Made by a program: the position numbers and the translations under genes
The notes under the pieces: model-generated
The model's input: only the letters and a program-made list of their open reading frames with translations
Told to the model about the DNA's origin: nothing
Databases searched by the model: none
Source of the DNA: Roseomonas fluvialis
GTDB lineage: Bacteria; Pseudomonadota; Alphaproteobacteria; Acetobacterales; Acetobacteraceae
Length of the DNA: 64,000 bases
Reading direction: 5' to 3'
NCBI RefSeq assembly: GCF_022846615.1
Contig: NZ_AP025637.1
Span: 5,233,001 to 5,297,000 of the forward strand
In this document: one piece after another, positions 20,582 to 28,224 of the stretch
Layout: every line of letters begins with the position of its first letter
How positions within the stretch are numbered: position 1 is the first letter of the stretch

Positions 20582-21667
20582 TCACCAGCCGCGCGGCCGC
20601 GACCAGTCGATCGGCGCCATGCGCAACAGCGGCACGCGCGCCGCCGACAGCGTGCCGTCCGTCAGCGCCATCGGCAGTTCCACGCGCGGCGGCCCGCCCT
20701 CCGGCGGCGTGCGCGACATCAGCATCAGCACCGTCTGCACGCTGCGCGCAGCAGAGGCATCGACCAGCCCAGCGCGTGCCAACGCCTCGACCGCCGCCGG
20801 CGCACCCGCCACACGCAGGCTGCCACGCCCGCGCGGCTGCAGTGCACGATCGAGCGTGAAGGACGCCTGCGCATCGCCCTGCAGCGGTCCCCAGCGCAGC
20901 GCCAGCGCCGGGATCTCGAACACGCCCCCGGCGTCCCGCCAGGCCGCGGCCATCGACGCCGGCGGCCCGCGCAGCGGCTGCGCGCCCACCAGCACCGCGT
21001 CGGCCGACAGCGCCTCGATCTCGGCGCCCAGCGCCGCGGTCAGCGGCGATGCCGGTGGCTCCAGCCCCTCCGCTTGCAGCGCGAGCGCAACCGAGGGTTC
21101 CGACTCGGCAGGCCGCGGCAGCCGGCCGCCCGGGTGGAGCAGAATTCGCGCCGCGCGCAGGCGCACCGGCCCGGCGGGCAGCAGCGCCTCCAGTCCCGCG
21201 ATATCGAGTTCGACCGGGGGCGCCGGCCCGGCCGCGAGCGGCACCGCCAGCGCGAAGCGACGGGCGGCGAAGGGAATTGCGGTGCCGCCCAGTTCGATGC
21301 GCTGCGGCCCGTCGGCCAGGACCTCCAGATGGGTCGGCCGCGGGGCGGCAACCTGCACCACCAGCCGCGCGGCCTGGTGCACGATGCCGGCCTCGTTCGC
21401 GCGCGCCGGCGTCTCGATGCGCACCTCCGCCACGCTGACGCGCGCGGCGAACGGCCAGCCGCCACGCGTGGGCGGCTGGTGGGAAATGGTCCAGCCCTCG
21501 GCGCGGCGCTGCGTCACCCAGTCGGACATGCCGACGGCCAGCGCGCCGGTCGACCAGGTCCATGCCGCTGCATGCGCGGCCACGGCCAATCCGGCCAGCA
21601 CGAGCGTCCCGGCGATCATGCGGCGGGCGCGGCGGCGCGGCGGGCGGGGCGGCTTCACGTCGGTCAC
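20582..21667 (-). CDS. DUF2125 family envelope protein
   Basis: A 361-residue protein from GTG 21667 (an ORF extends to 21730 but that leader is non-conserved and overlaps the divergent ChaC start). After an Arg-rich start there is one signal-anchor helix (MIAGTLVLAGLAVAAHAAAW), then a large beta-rich exported domain beginning WTWSTGALAVGMSDWVTQRRAEGWTISHQPPTRGGWPF. The 'W...GWxVxxxxxxxxGxPF' pattern is typical of DUF2125, an alphaproteobacterial family of unknown function with similarity to AsmA-like envelope proteins. A TATACC element on this strand just upstream of the GTG could be a promoter -10, which would leave a very short leader. Confidence 0.75.
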   Translation of the reverse strand: MTDVKPPRPPRRRARRMIAGTLVLAGLAVAAHAAAWTWSTGALAVGMSDWVTQRRAEGWTISHQPPTRGGWPFAARVSVAEVRIETPARANEAGIVHQAARLVVQVAAPRPTHLEVLADGPQRIELGGTAIPFAARRFALAVPLAAGPAPPVELDIAGLEALLPAGPVRLRAARILLHPGGRLPRPAESEPSVALALQAEGLEPPASPLTAALGAEIEALSADAVLVGAQPLRGPPASMAAAWRDAGGVFEIPALALRWGPLQGDAQASFTLDRALQPRGRGSLRVAGAPAAVEALARAGLVDASAARSVQTVLMLMSRTPPEGGPPRVELPMALTDGTLSAARVPLLRMAPIDWSRPRGW

Positions 21668-21728
21668 GGCCCCGGGTATAGCGCCGCGCCCGCCGCGGCG
21701 CGACGCTGCCGGGCTGCGGGACAGCGCC

Positions 21729-22352
21729 ATGCAACACGCATCACGAGCGGACGCCGTCGCGCTGCGCGACCTGATCGACGCGGACGGCCACCTGTATGTC
21801 TTCGCCTATGGCTCGTTGATCTGGCGGCCTGGCTTCGACCATGCCCGCGCGCATCCGGCTCTGCTGCGCGGCTTCCACCGCAGGTTCTGCCTGTGGTCGC
21901 ATCGCTATCGCGGCACGCCGGAACAGCCGGGGCTGGTGCTCGGGCTCGACCGCGGCGGCGCGTGCCGGGGCCTCGCCTTCGGGGTGCGCGCGGCGGAAGC
22001 GGCGGAGGTGCTCGCCTACCTGGATGACCGCGAACTGCCGGATGGGGCCGAGCAGGTCTACCACCGGCGGATGCTGCCGCTTCGGCTGCTCGACACCGGG
22101 CGGATGGTGCGCGCGGTGGCCTATGTCGCGAACCGCGGATGCCGGTTGTATTGCGGCCGGCTGTCGGCCGAACGGGCGGCGGCGGCGATCGCCCAGGGGC
22201 ATGGCCAGATGGGCGCCAACCGGGACTACCTGCTGAACACGTTGCGGCACCTGCGGCAGATGGGGGTGCGCGATGCCGGGCTCGACCGCATCGCCGCGTT
22301 GCTGCCCACCGACGGCGGCGCCAATTTATCCACAGGCTTGATCGTCGGTTAA
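21729..22352 (+). CDS. ChaC-like gamma-glutamylcyclotransferase
   Basis: A 207-residue enzyme of the ChaC family, which splits glutathione (gamma-Glu-Cys-Gly) into 5-oxoproline and Cys-Gly in the cytosol. The substrate loop VFAYGSLIWRPGFD (YGSLxW) and the catalytic glutamate region AYLDDRELPDGAEQVY are present, as are ARG-rich RGFHRRFCLWSHRYRGTPEQPGLVLGLD and the C-terminal NRDYLLNTLRHLRQMG. Start ATG 21729 precedes a short hydrophilic leader. Transcribed divergently from the DUF2125 gene with 61 bases between starts. It converges on plsC; a perfect DnaA box lies in its last codons. Confidence 0.9.
   Translation: MQHASRADAVALRDLIDADGHLYVFAYGSLIWRPGFDHARAHPALLRGFHRRFCLWSHRYRGTPEQPGLVLGLDRGGACRGLAFGVRAAEAAEVLAYLDDRELPDGAEQVYHRRMLPLRLLDTGRMVRAVAYVANRGCRLYCGRLSAERAAAAIAQGHGQMGANRDYLLNTLRHLRQMGVRDAGLDRIAALLPTDGGANLSTGLIVG
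22326..22334 (+). other. DnaA-box match TTATCCACA
   Basis: Exact match to the high-affinity DnaA box, placed in the last codons of the ChaC gene. A one-mismatch copy, TTGTCCACA, lies 105 bases downstream in the same orientation. Two isolated boxes without an AT-rich unwinding region do not make an origin; see the finding. Confidence 0.45.
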
Positions 22353-22366
22353 CGCTTCAAGCCGAA

Positions 22367-23161
22367 TCAAGACGTTGCCGCGCCCTGCTTCGCCCGCGAA
22401 TCAGAAATGACACGGGTGCCGTCCCCAGACTTGTCCACAGGGGTGGGCAACCCGGCCAGCGCGGCCGAGGCATCCTCCACGGCCGTCTCCAGCGCCGCCA
22501 TCAGCGCCGCCCGCGGCATCCCGCTGGGCAGCGACGGCAGGATCGCGACATGGATGGTGCCGGCGCGCTTGTGGAAGGCACGGCGACCCCAGTACAGGCC
22601 GCTGTCGGTCGCCGCCGGCACCACCGGCGCACCAGTCGCGCTGGCCAGGGCCGCCACGCCTGGCTGGTAGGGCACGCGTTCGCCCGGCGCGGTGCGGGTG
22701 CCCTCGGGGAAGATCACCACCGGCCGGCCGGCCGCGATCGCGCCCTGGGCCGCGCGCACCATGCCGCGCAGCGCCGAGGCGCCGGCCGCGCGGTCCACCG
22801 AGATATGCCCGCAGCGCGCCGCCAGCCGGCCCCAGAGCGGGATGTTCGCCAGTTCCTGCTTGAGCACATAGACCGCGTCGCGCCCGGGCGGCAGCAGCGT
22901 GAGCCAGACAACCGTGTCGAAGGCCGACTGGTGCTTGGCGGCGATGATGGCGGGGCCGGGCGGCAGGTTCTCGAGGCCGCTGACCGAGACCCGGATGCCG
23001 CAGATCAGGCGCAGCGCGCCGAGCACGAGTTCCGCCCAACCGCGGATGTAGCGCACCATCACCGGCGCCGGCGCCGCCAGCAGCAGCGTGCCGACCAGCA
23101 CCGTGAGCACGGTGCCGCCCAGGAAAACGGCGTTGAACACCGCCGAGCGTAGCCAGGTCAT
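22367..23161 (-). CDS. plsC: 1-acyl-sn-glycerol-3-phosphate acyltransferase (PlsC family)
   Basis: A 264-residue inner-membrane acyltransferase that makes phosphatidic acid from lysophosphatidic acid. The N-terminus has membrane helices (LRSAVFNAVFLGGTVLTVLVG). The catalytic HX4D is HQSAFD and the glycerol-phosphate-binding block is FPEGTRTAPGE; both are intact. The ATG overlaps the ydcF stop by four bases, so it is the last gene of the ftsE-ftsX-ydcF-plsC chain. Lysophospholipid acyltransferases beside ftsEX-ydcF occur repeatedly in alphaproteobacteria and suggest coordination of membrane growth with division. Confidence 0.9.
   Translation of the reverse strand: MTWLRSAVFNAVFLGGTVLTVLVGTLLLAAPAPVMVRYIRGWAELVLGALRLICGIRVSVSGLENLPPGPAIIAAKHQSAFDTVVWLTLLPPGRDAVYVLKQELANIPLWGRLAARCGHISVDRAAGASALRGMVRAAQGAIAAGRPVVIFPEGTRTAPGERVPYQPGVAALASATGAPVVPAATDSGLYWGRRAFHKRAGTIHVAILPSLPSGMPRAALMAALETAVEDASAALAGLPTPVDKSGDGTRVISDSRAKQGAATS
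22431..22439 (+). other. Near DnaA-box TTGTCCACA
   Basis: Differs from TTATCCACA at one base; lies inside the 3' end of plsC, 105 bases from the perfect box. Evidence for function is only the proximity and shared orientation. Confidence 0.3.
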
Positions 23162-24045
23162 GTCGCGTGAGCCTCCCGTCGCGGCACGAAGGCCCCCGAC
23201 AGCCCCGCCCATGCCCCCAGGTAGCGGGCATATTCCCCTGCCAGCAATGCCCAGAGTTGCGGGCGCCATAGCGCGCCGGGCGCGCGCAGCGCGGCGGAGG
23301 GCACGCGGTGGCCGACCAGGCGGGTCTGCGGCAGGGCGCGCCGCATCTCGAGCATGGCGCGCGGCATGTGGTAGCCGGCGGTGACGATGCGCAGCGAGCG
23401 CATCTCGTTCGCGCGGGCCCAGGCGGCGGCCTCGGCGGCGTTGCCGCGGGTCGAGGCAGCGGCGTGGCCGACATCGACACGCCCGGCGATGGGCGCGGGG
23501 TCGATGCCCGCGGCGGCGGCGATCTCGGGAAGATTGGCCTCGGGATGCGCGCCCGAGATCAGCAGCCGCCGCGCCTGACCTTCGGCGAGCAAGCGGAAGC
23601 CGGTGCCGACGCGCTCGGTCCCGCCAGTCAGCACCACGATGCCGTCGGTCTCGCCGGGTGGCGACGGGGCGGGGTCGATCGCCGCCAGCACGAAGGCGAC
23701 AAAGCCGCCGAGCACCAGGAACGTCATGCCGAGGAGCAGCCCGAGTCCGAGGCGGCGACGACGCCGGCCACCGGGGACACGGTGCGGCAACTGCGATGTT
23801 GAGGTCACGCCAGACGGGCTCGGACCGGTCGGGGCGTCCGACAGCGCGGATGCGGCGAAGGCAGGCAAGCGCACGCCGTGCGGCGGCGCCGGCAAGTCCA
23901 CGGCGTCCGGTACGGGGGTGACTGGCGCACCTGCCGGCGCAATGGCGGCTGGCGCGCCTGCCGGCGTGACGGGCAAGGGCGAGGCTGGACCGGCGGCGCC
24001 GCCCGGCGTGCCGGTTGGGGGCACGCCATGCGGCCCCGGGCTCAC
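23158..24045 (-). CDS. YdcF/ElyC family (DUF218) membrane protein with Pro/Ala-rich N-terminal extension
   Basis: A 295-residue protein from GTG 24045, which overlaps the ftsX stop (GTGA). Residues 1-100 are low-complexity Pro/Ala/Gly and probably disordered; one transmembrane helix follows (GLLLGMTFLVLGGFVAFVLAAI). The DUF218 domain begins DGIVVLTGGTERVGTGFRLLAEGQA, with the SGAH and TRGNAAEAAAWA blocks and a C-terminal TAGYHMPRAMLEMRRALP typical of YdcF/SanA/ElyC. ElyC-type proteins influence undecaprenyl-carrier and envelope homeostasis. The long N-terminal extension is unusual; an internal start could remove it, but its frame is continuous and the GTGA coupling argues for the long form. 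Confidence 0.85.
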   Translation of the reverse strand: MSPGPHGVPPTGTPGGAAGPASPLPVTPAGAPAAIAPAGAPVTPVPDAVDLPAPPHGVRLPAFAASALSDAPTGPSPSGVTSTSQLPHRVPGGRRRRRLGLGLLLGMTFLVLGGFVAFVLAAIDPAPSPPGETDGIVVLTGGTERVGTGFRLLAEGQARRLLISGAHPEANLPEIAAAAGIDPAPIAGRVDVGHAAASTRGNAAEAAAWARANEMRSLRIVTAGYHMPRAMLEMRRALPQTRLVGHRVPSAALRAPGALWRPQLWALLAGEYARYLGAWAGLSGAFVPRREAHAT

Positions 24046-24899
24046 GGCAGGCGCCGCAGCCAGAGGCGCACGGTGGCCTGGGTGGTGGTCCAGCCGACCA
24101 GCGCAGCCACCGGCGGCACCAGCGCGAGGTCGAGCCACGGCAGCCCATGCCAGTCCGCCGCACCGGCCAGCGGCCCCGCCACAGCGACCAGGCCCGACAG
24201 TGCCGGCAGCGCCACCAGCGTGCCGCCCGCCGCCCCCAAGGCCACCAGCGTCGCGACCCGACGGGCGAAGCGGCCCGCCACATCGGCATCGGTCGCACCC
24301 AGCCCATGCAGCACCAGCACCGCATCGCGGCGGGCCGAGATGCCAGCGCGCACCGCCACCGCCACCACCGCGGCCGCGACCGCCGCCACCAGCGCCAGCA
24401 CCGCCAGCGCCACGCCCTGCACCGCCCGCGCCAGCGCCGCGAGATGCGCGACCCAGACGCCATGGGCCTCGGTCACGGCGCCGGGCACCTCGGCAGCGAC
24501 GCGGTCGCCGATGCGCACCGGGTCCGCCGCGAGGTCGGCCAGGCGCAGTTCGATGACGCCGGGCAGCGGGACGCTGTTGGCGCCGCCTAGCCAGGGGCGC
24601 AACAATTCGGCCATGCGTGCGGGGTCGACCGGTTCGGCGGCGGCGACCTCCGGTAACGCGCGCAGCGTGGCCAGGGCACGCGCCATGCGATCCGCATCCG
24701 GCTGCGGGATCTGCACCGTCACGGCGGCCCGCGCCCCGTCGCGCCAGCGCTGGGCCAGGCGGTCGGCACCGTCGCGCCCAGCCAGCGCGAGCGCCGCCAG
24801 CAGGGCCATCGCCGCCACCAGGCCCAGCAGCAGCCGGTCGGCCAGGGCGCGCCTGAGCCCGAGCGGGTCCCGCGCGAGGCGACGGCGCGGTTCAGCCAT
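24042..24899 (-). CDS. ftsX: Cell-division ABC-type permease FtsX
   Basis: A 285-residue protein with four transmembrane helices: one near residue 30, then a periplasmic loop of about 130 residues, and three helices after residue 165 (GVALAVLALVAAVAAAVVAVAV is the second). The DAVLVLHGLGATDADVAGRFARR segment matches the FtsX cytosolic loop. FtsEX is an ATP-driven signal relay that activates periplasmic murein hydrolases through regulators such as EnvC. It overlaps ftsE upstream by eight bases and ydcF downstream by four, so the set is translationally coupled. No hydrolase activator gene is in the cluster. Confidence 0.9.
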   Translation of the reverse strand: MAEPRRRLARDPLGLRRALADRLLLGLVAAMALLAALALAGRDGADRLAQRWRDGARAAVTVQIPQPDADRMARALATLRALPEVAAAEPVDPARMAELLRPWLGGANSVPLPGVIELRLADLAADPVRIGDRVAAEVPGAVTEAHGVWVAHLAALARAVQGVALAVLALVAAVAAAVVAVAVRAGISARRDAVLVLHGLGATDADVAGRFARRVATLVALGAAGGTLVALPALSGLVAVAGPLAGAADWHGLPWLDLALVPPVAALVGWTTTQATVRLWLRRLP

Positions 24900-25566
24900 C
24901 CGCCACCATCCTTCCGCCCGCGAGGGTGAGCATGCGTGCGGGATGGCGCGCGGGCAGGTCCTCGGAATGGGTCGCGACCACCACGGTGGTGCCGAGGCGA
25001 TTCATCTCGACCAGCAGCGCGATGGTGCGGCGCGCCTGCAGGGCATCGAGTTCCGAGGTCGGTTCGTCGGCCACCAGCAAGGCAGGGCGGGTGACCACGG
25101 CGCGCGCGATGGTCAGGCGCTGTTGCTCGCCGCCCGAGAGTTCCTCGGGCCGGCGTTCCTCCTTGCCGGTCAGGCCGATCCAGTCGAGCAGGTCCGCCAC
25201 GTCGCTGCGGATGGTGGATTCCGCTGTGCCGGCCAGGCGCAGCGGCAGCGCCACGTTGTCCCAGGCGGACAGGTGCGCGAGCAGGCGGAATTCCTGGTGC
25301 ACCACGCCGATGCGCCGGCGCAGCGGCGGCAGGTTGGCGCGCCGCGCGCGGGAGACGCGGACGCCGAGGATCTCGACCTCGCCCTCGGTCGGGCGAAGGG
25401 CAGCATGCATCAGGCGCAGCACGGATGTCTTGCCGGCGCCAGAGGGACCGAGAAGCCAGGTGAAGGAGCCGTCGCCCAGGGTGAAGGAGAGGTCGCGCAG
25501 CACGGGCTGTCCCGGCCGCCCGCGCGGATCGGGATAGGCCAGGGCCACGCGGCTGAATCGGACCAT
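24892..25566 (-). CDS. ftsE: Cell-division ATP-binding protein FtsE
   Basis: A 224-residue ABC ATPase from ATG 25566 (six more residues if the ATG at 25584 is used). Walker A is GPSGAGKTSVLRL (about residue 41), signature LSGGEQQRLTIARAVV, Walker B LLVADEPTSELDA and switch His in VVATHSED. It starts with the FtsE-like MVRFSRVALAYPD. The partner FtsX gene overlaps it. The gene is divergent from the zinc-ribbon gene with about 75 bases between starts. Confidence 0.93.
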   Translation of the reverse strand: MVRFSRVALAYPDPRGRPGQPVLRDLSFTLGDGSFTWLLGPSGAGKTSVLRLMHAALRPTEGEVEILGVRVSRARRANLPPLRRRIGVVHQEFRLLAHLSAWDNVALPLRLAGTAESTIRSDVADLLDWIGLTGKEERRPEELSGGEQQRLTIARAVVTRPALLVADEPTSELDALQARRTIALLVEMNRLGTTVVVATHSEDLPARHPARMLTLAGGRMVADG

Positions 25567-25642
25567 GCGCTGTTGTGCCCGCACGCGGCCCGGCGCTCAA
25601 CCGCTGCTTGCAGGCGGGCGCTCCCGGGTTGATATGGGCGGC

Positions 25643-26038
25643 ATGCGGATCGCCTGCCCATCCTGTGGCGCGGAGTACAACGTGCCCGACCGGCTGCTGT
25701 CCGGCGCAGCGCGGACGCTGCGCTGTTCGCGCTGCGGGACGGATTTCGCGCTGCCGCGCGCCGAGGCGGCGGCTGCACCGCCACCACCGGCCGCCGCGCC
25801 GGAGCCGGCCCCGGAGTCCGCGCCACCGCCCCCCACCGCCGAGCCGCCCGTGGCGCCGACCGTTACGGAGAGGACGCCGGTGGCGCAGGATCAGAGCGAC
25901 CGGGCGCTGCTGGGAGCCTGGGCGGCGTCGGTGCTGGTGGTGGCGGGCGGCGCGGCAGCGATGCTGGCGTTCCGAGCCCAGCTGATGGCGGCCTGGCCGC
26001 CGGTGACACGGCTTTTCGCGGTGCTTGGCCTGGCCTGA
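25643..26038 (+). CDS. Zinc-ribbon (MJ0042-type) single-span membrane protein
   Basis: A 131-residue protein from ATG 25643 (134 from ATG 25634). It opens with the MJ0042 zinc-finger MRIACPSCGAEYNVPDRLL ... LRCSRCGTDF, i.e. two CxxC pairs binding one zinc. A long Pro/Ala/Glu linker (about residues 45-90) and one transmembrane helix (GAWAASVLVVAGGAAAMLAF) follow. Such proteins are widespread in alphaproteobacteria, often near ftsE or with C-terminal domains; their role is unknown. GGGCGG lies at Shine-Dalgarno distance before ATG 25643. Confidence 0.82.
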   Translation: MRIACPSCGAEYNVPDRLLSGAARTLRCSRCGTDFALPRAEAAAAPPPPAAAPEPAPESAPPPPTAEPPVAPTVTERTPVAQDQSDRALLGAWAASVLVVAGGAAAMLAFRAQLMAAWPPVTRLFAVLGLA

Positions 26039-26239
26039 AGGTTGGGCGAGGGCCGCCGCGGGTGGCCCTGACTTCGTCCAGCGGTCGCCCGGCTGGATCG
26101 CGGGCGGGCGCCACTGCGAGGGGCGGCCTTCGGTGGTCGTGCCTGGGCCAACGCTGCGCGCGGATACGCCGGGCGAAGGTGCTGGCCGGATCGGGGGCAC
26201 TCCTGCAGGGGGACGCGACGCCTTGGCGGTCGGCGGTGA

Positions 26240-26252
26240 GTTATACTATAAC
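26240..26252. promoter_or_regulatory. Zur-type palindromic operator upstream of DUF1826-cobW
   Basis: GTTATACTATAAC is a perfect dyad around a central C and the only strongly AT-rich patch in the neighbourhood. It sits 27 bases before the DUF1826 start, overlapping the expected promoter. The shape and sequence match the GTTATA-N-TATAAC class of Fur-family Zur boxes, which repress COG0523/CobW zinc genes when zinc is plentiful. Family assignment of the regulator is inferred from the genes it controls. Confidence 0.75.
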
Positions 26253-26278
26253 ATTGCCGTCTCTGGGAGGCGCGACGG

Positions 26279-26917
26279 ATGTCCTTTCTGTGCGAGGTTT
26301 TCCCGCCCGAGGCGGGGCAGGTCAGTGAGGCGTCGCCCCGCGCCTGTGCCGCCGTCAGCGGCGACGACACCGTCCTGCTCGAAATCATGCGGCCGGAGGT
26401 GGCGCTCGCGCTATGGCTGCGCCCCGAACCCGCAGGCTGGCGCCGGATGACGGCGCCGCTGCTCGCCACCGCACCCTTCCGCGCCACCTGCGAGGACGCG
26501 CCGGACGCCGCGGTGAACGGTGTCCTGGCCGCACTCGGCCAGCCGGTGCCCACCGCGCTCGCGGCCGACATGACGCGCCTGGCGGCGATGTTCGCGGCAA
26601 TCAGCGGCCGGGATCAGGTGCGCCTGCGCCTCGATGGCGTGACGCATGATTCCTGCCGGCGCTTCCACATGGATGCGATCGGGCTACGGCTGCTGTGCAC
26701 GTATCGCGGCGAGGGCACGCAATGGACCATGTGCGGGGCCGACTGCCGCGCGCCGCACCAGGCACCAACCTGCTCGGTCGCGCTGCTGAAGGGCACGCGG
26801 CATGAGCCGGCCCCGCCGGCGGGATGCCTGCATCGGTCCCCGCCGGTCTCCCGCCTGCCGGAGGACCGACGCGCGCGCATCCTGCTGTGCATCGACGAGC
26901 CGGGGATCTTCGCATGA
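26279..26917 (+). CDS. DUF1826 family protein, probable zinc-starvation gene
   Basis: A 212-residue protein with Shine-Dalgarno GGGAGG before ATG 26279. The conserved block [25 protein letters not shown] (His130, Asp132) and the later GCLHRSPPV (His185) identify DUF1826, a family of unknown chemistry often found beside COG0523 GTPases. The HxD ... HRSP spacing recalls Fe(II)/2-oxoglutarate oxygenases, which is my inference. Its stop overlaps the cobW start (ATGA), and both lie behind the Zur-type palindrome, so it should be induced when zinc is short. Confidence 0.85.
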   Translation: MSFLCEVFPPEAGQVSEASPRACAAVSGDDTVLLEIMRPEVALALWLRPEPAGWRRMTAPLLATAPFRATCEDAPDAAVNGVLAALGQPVPTALAADMTRLAAMFAAISGRDQVRLRLDGVTHDSCRRFHMDAIGLRLLCTYRGEGTQWTMCGADCRAPHQAPTCSVALLKGTRHEPAPPAGCLHRSPPVSRLPEDRRARILLCIDEPGIFA

Positions 26918-28140
26918 GCGACGCGGATGGGCGGCTTCCGGTGACGGTGCTCTCGGGCTTCCTCGGCGCAGGCAAGACCACGCTGCTGAACCATGTGCTG
27001 GCGAACCGCGAGGGCCGGCGCGTCGCGGTCATCGTCAACGACATGAGCGAGGTGAACATCGACGCCGCGCTGGTTGGTAACGGTCCCGCGCCACTGCGGG
27101 GCGACGCCGGCACGCTGTCGCGCACCGAGGAGCGCCTGGTCGAGATGTCGAACGGCTGCATCTGCTGCACGCTGCGCGAGGACCTGATGGCCGAGGTGGC
27201 GAAGCTGGCGCGCGAGGGCCGCTTCGACGCGCTGCTGATCGAGAGCACGGGCATCAGCGAACCGATGCCTGTCGCGGCCACCTTCGACTTCCGGACCGAG
27301 GAGGGGTTCTCGCTGGCGGACCTGGCGCGGCTCGACACCATGGTGACGGTGGTGGATGCCAAGGCCTGGCTGGAGGATTACGGGTCCGCCGATACGCTGG
27401 CGAAGCGCGGCGAAACGACGGGCGCGGGGGATACGCGCCTGCTGGTCGATCTGCTGGTGGAGCAGGTGGAATTCGCCGATGTCATCGTGTTGAACAAGGC
27501 GGACCTGGTGTCGGAGGCCGAGCTGCGCCGCCTCGCCGGCATCATCGCCACTTTCAACCCGCGTGCCGGGATCGTGGCGAGCACGCGAGGGCAGGTGCCG
27601 CTGTCCGACGTGCTCGGGACCGGGCGGTTCGACTTCGCCGCCGCACGCGGGGCGGCGGGGTGGGTGCAGGCGCTGTCCGGCCACCACCTGCCCGAGAGCG
27701 AGGAATTCGGCATCCGGTCCTTCGTGTGGCGGGCGCGGCGCCCGCTGCACCCTGCGCGGTTCAAGAAGCTGATCGAGGGCGACCTGCCCGGCGTGGTGCG
27801 CGCGAAGGGCTTTTTCTGGCTGGCGACGCGCATGCCCTGGGCGGGCGAGTGGCAATTGGCCGGGCGGGTCGGCCGGCACGAGGCGGCGGGCTTCTGGTGG
27901 GCCGCGCAACCGCGCAGTCGTTGGCCGGATGATGCAGAATGGCGTGCGATGGTAGCCGGCCAGTGGCAAGAGCCCTGGGGCGATCGCCGCCAGGAGATCG
28001 TGTTCATCGGCGTGGAGATGGACGAGGCCCGGCTGCGGATGCAGCTCGAGGCCTGCCTGCTGACCGATGGCGAGATGGCGCGCGGCCCGGAGGGCTGGGC
28101 GAAGCTGCCCGATCCCTTCCCGGCTTGGCGCGAAGGTTGA
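26914..28140 (+). CDS. CobW/COG0523 family GTPase (ZigA/ZagA-like zinc metallochaperone)
   Basis: A 408-residue G3E GTPase. Walker [10 protein letters not shown] (residues 15-23), the metal-binding motif GCICC (Cys82, Cys84, Cys85), switch ESTGISEP and guanine-specificity NKAD are intact; the C-terminal CobW_C domain ([20 protein letters not shown]) is complete. Members deliver zinc to client enzymes under zinc limitation. The Zur-type operator and the coupled DUF1826 gene support a zinc role over a cobalamin role; no cob genes are near. There is no long His-rich metal-storage loop. Confidence 0.92.
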   Translation: MSDADGRLPVTVLSGFLGAGKTTLLNHVLANREGRRVAVIVNDMSEVNIDAALVGNGPAPLRGDAGTLSRTEERLVEMSNGCICCTLREDLMAEVAKLAREGRFDALLIESTGISEPMPVAATFDFRTEEGFSLADLARLDTMVTVVDAKAWLEDYGSADTLAKRGETTGAGDTRLLVDLLVEQVEFADVIVLNKADLVSEAELRRLAGIIATFNPRAGIVASTRGQVPLSDVLGTGRFDFAAARGAAGWVQALSGHHLPESEEFGIRSFVWRARRPLHPARFKKLIEGDLPGVVRAKGFFWLATRMPWAGEWQLAGRVGRHEAAGFWWAAQPRSRWPDDAEWRAMVAGQWQEPWGDRRQEIVFIGVEMDEARLRMQLEACLLTDGEMARGPEGWAKLPDPFPAWREG

Positions 28141-28197
28141 TGCGCCGGCCCTTTGGACCCGGGCACGCCTTGGTGACAGCCAAAAGAACAAGGGGTT

Positions 28198-28213
28198 GGG
28201 GAGTTCTCTCCCC
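28198..28213 (-). terminator. Candidate terminator between convergent cobW and quinone reductase genes
   Basis: GGGGAG-TTCT-CTCCCC hairpin. On the minus strand it is followed by a T-rich stretch (CCTTGTTCTTTTGG), so it best serves the quinone reductase transcript; it may also stop the plus-strand cobW transcript. Confidence 0.5.
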
Positions 28214-28224
28214 CGCCGCTTCCT

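Noticed and set aside
22326-22439. Chromosomal replication origin
   Set aside because: Only two boxes, inside gene ends, without an AT-rich unwinding region or dnaA/hemE neighbours.
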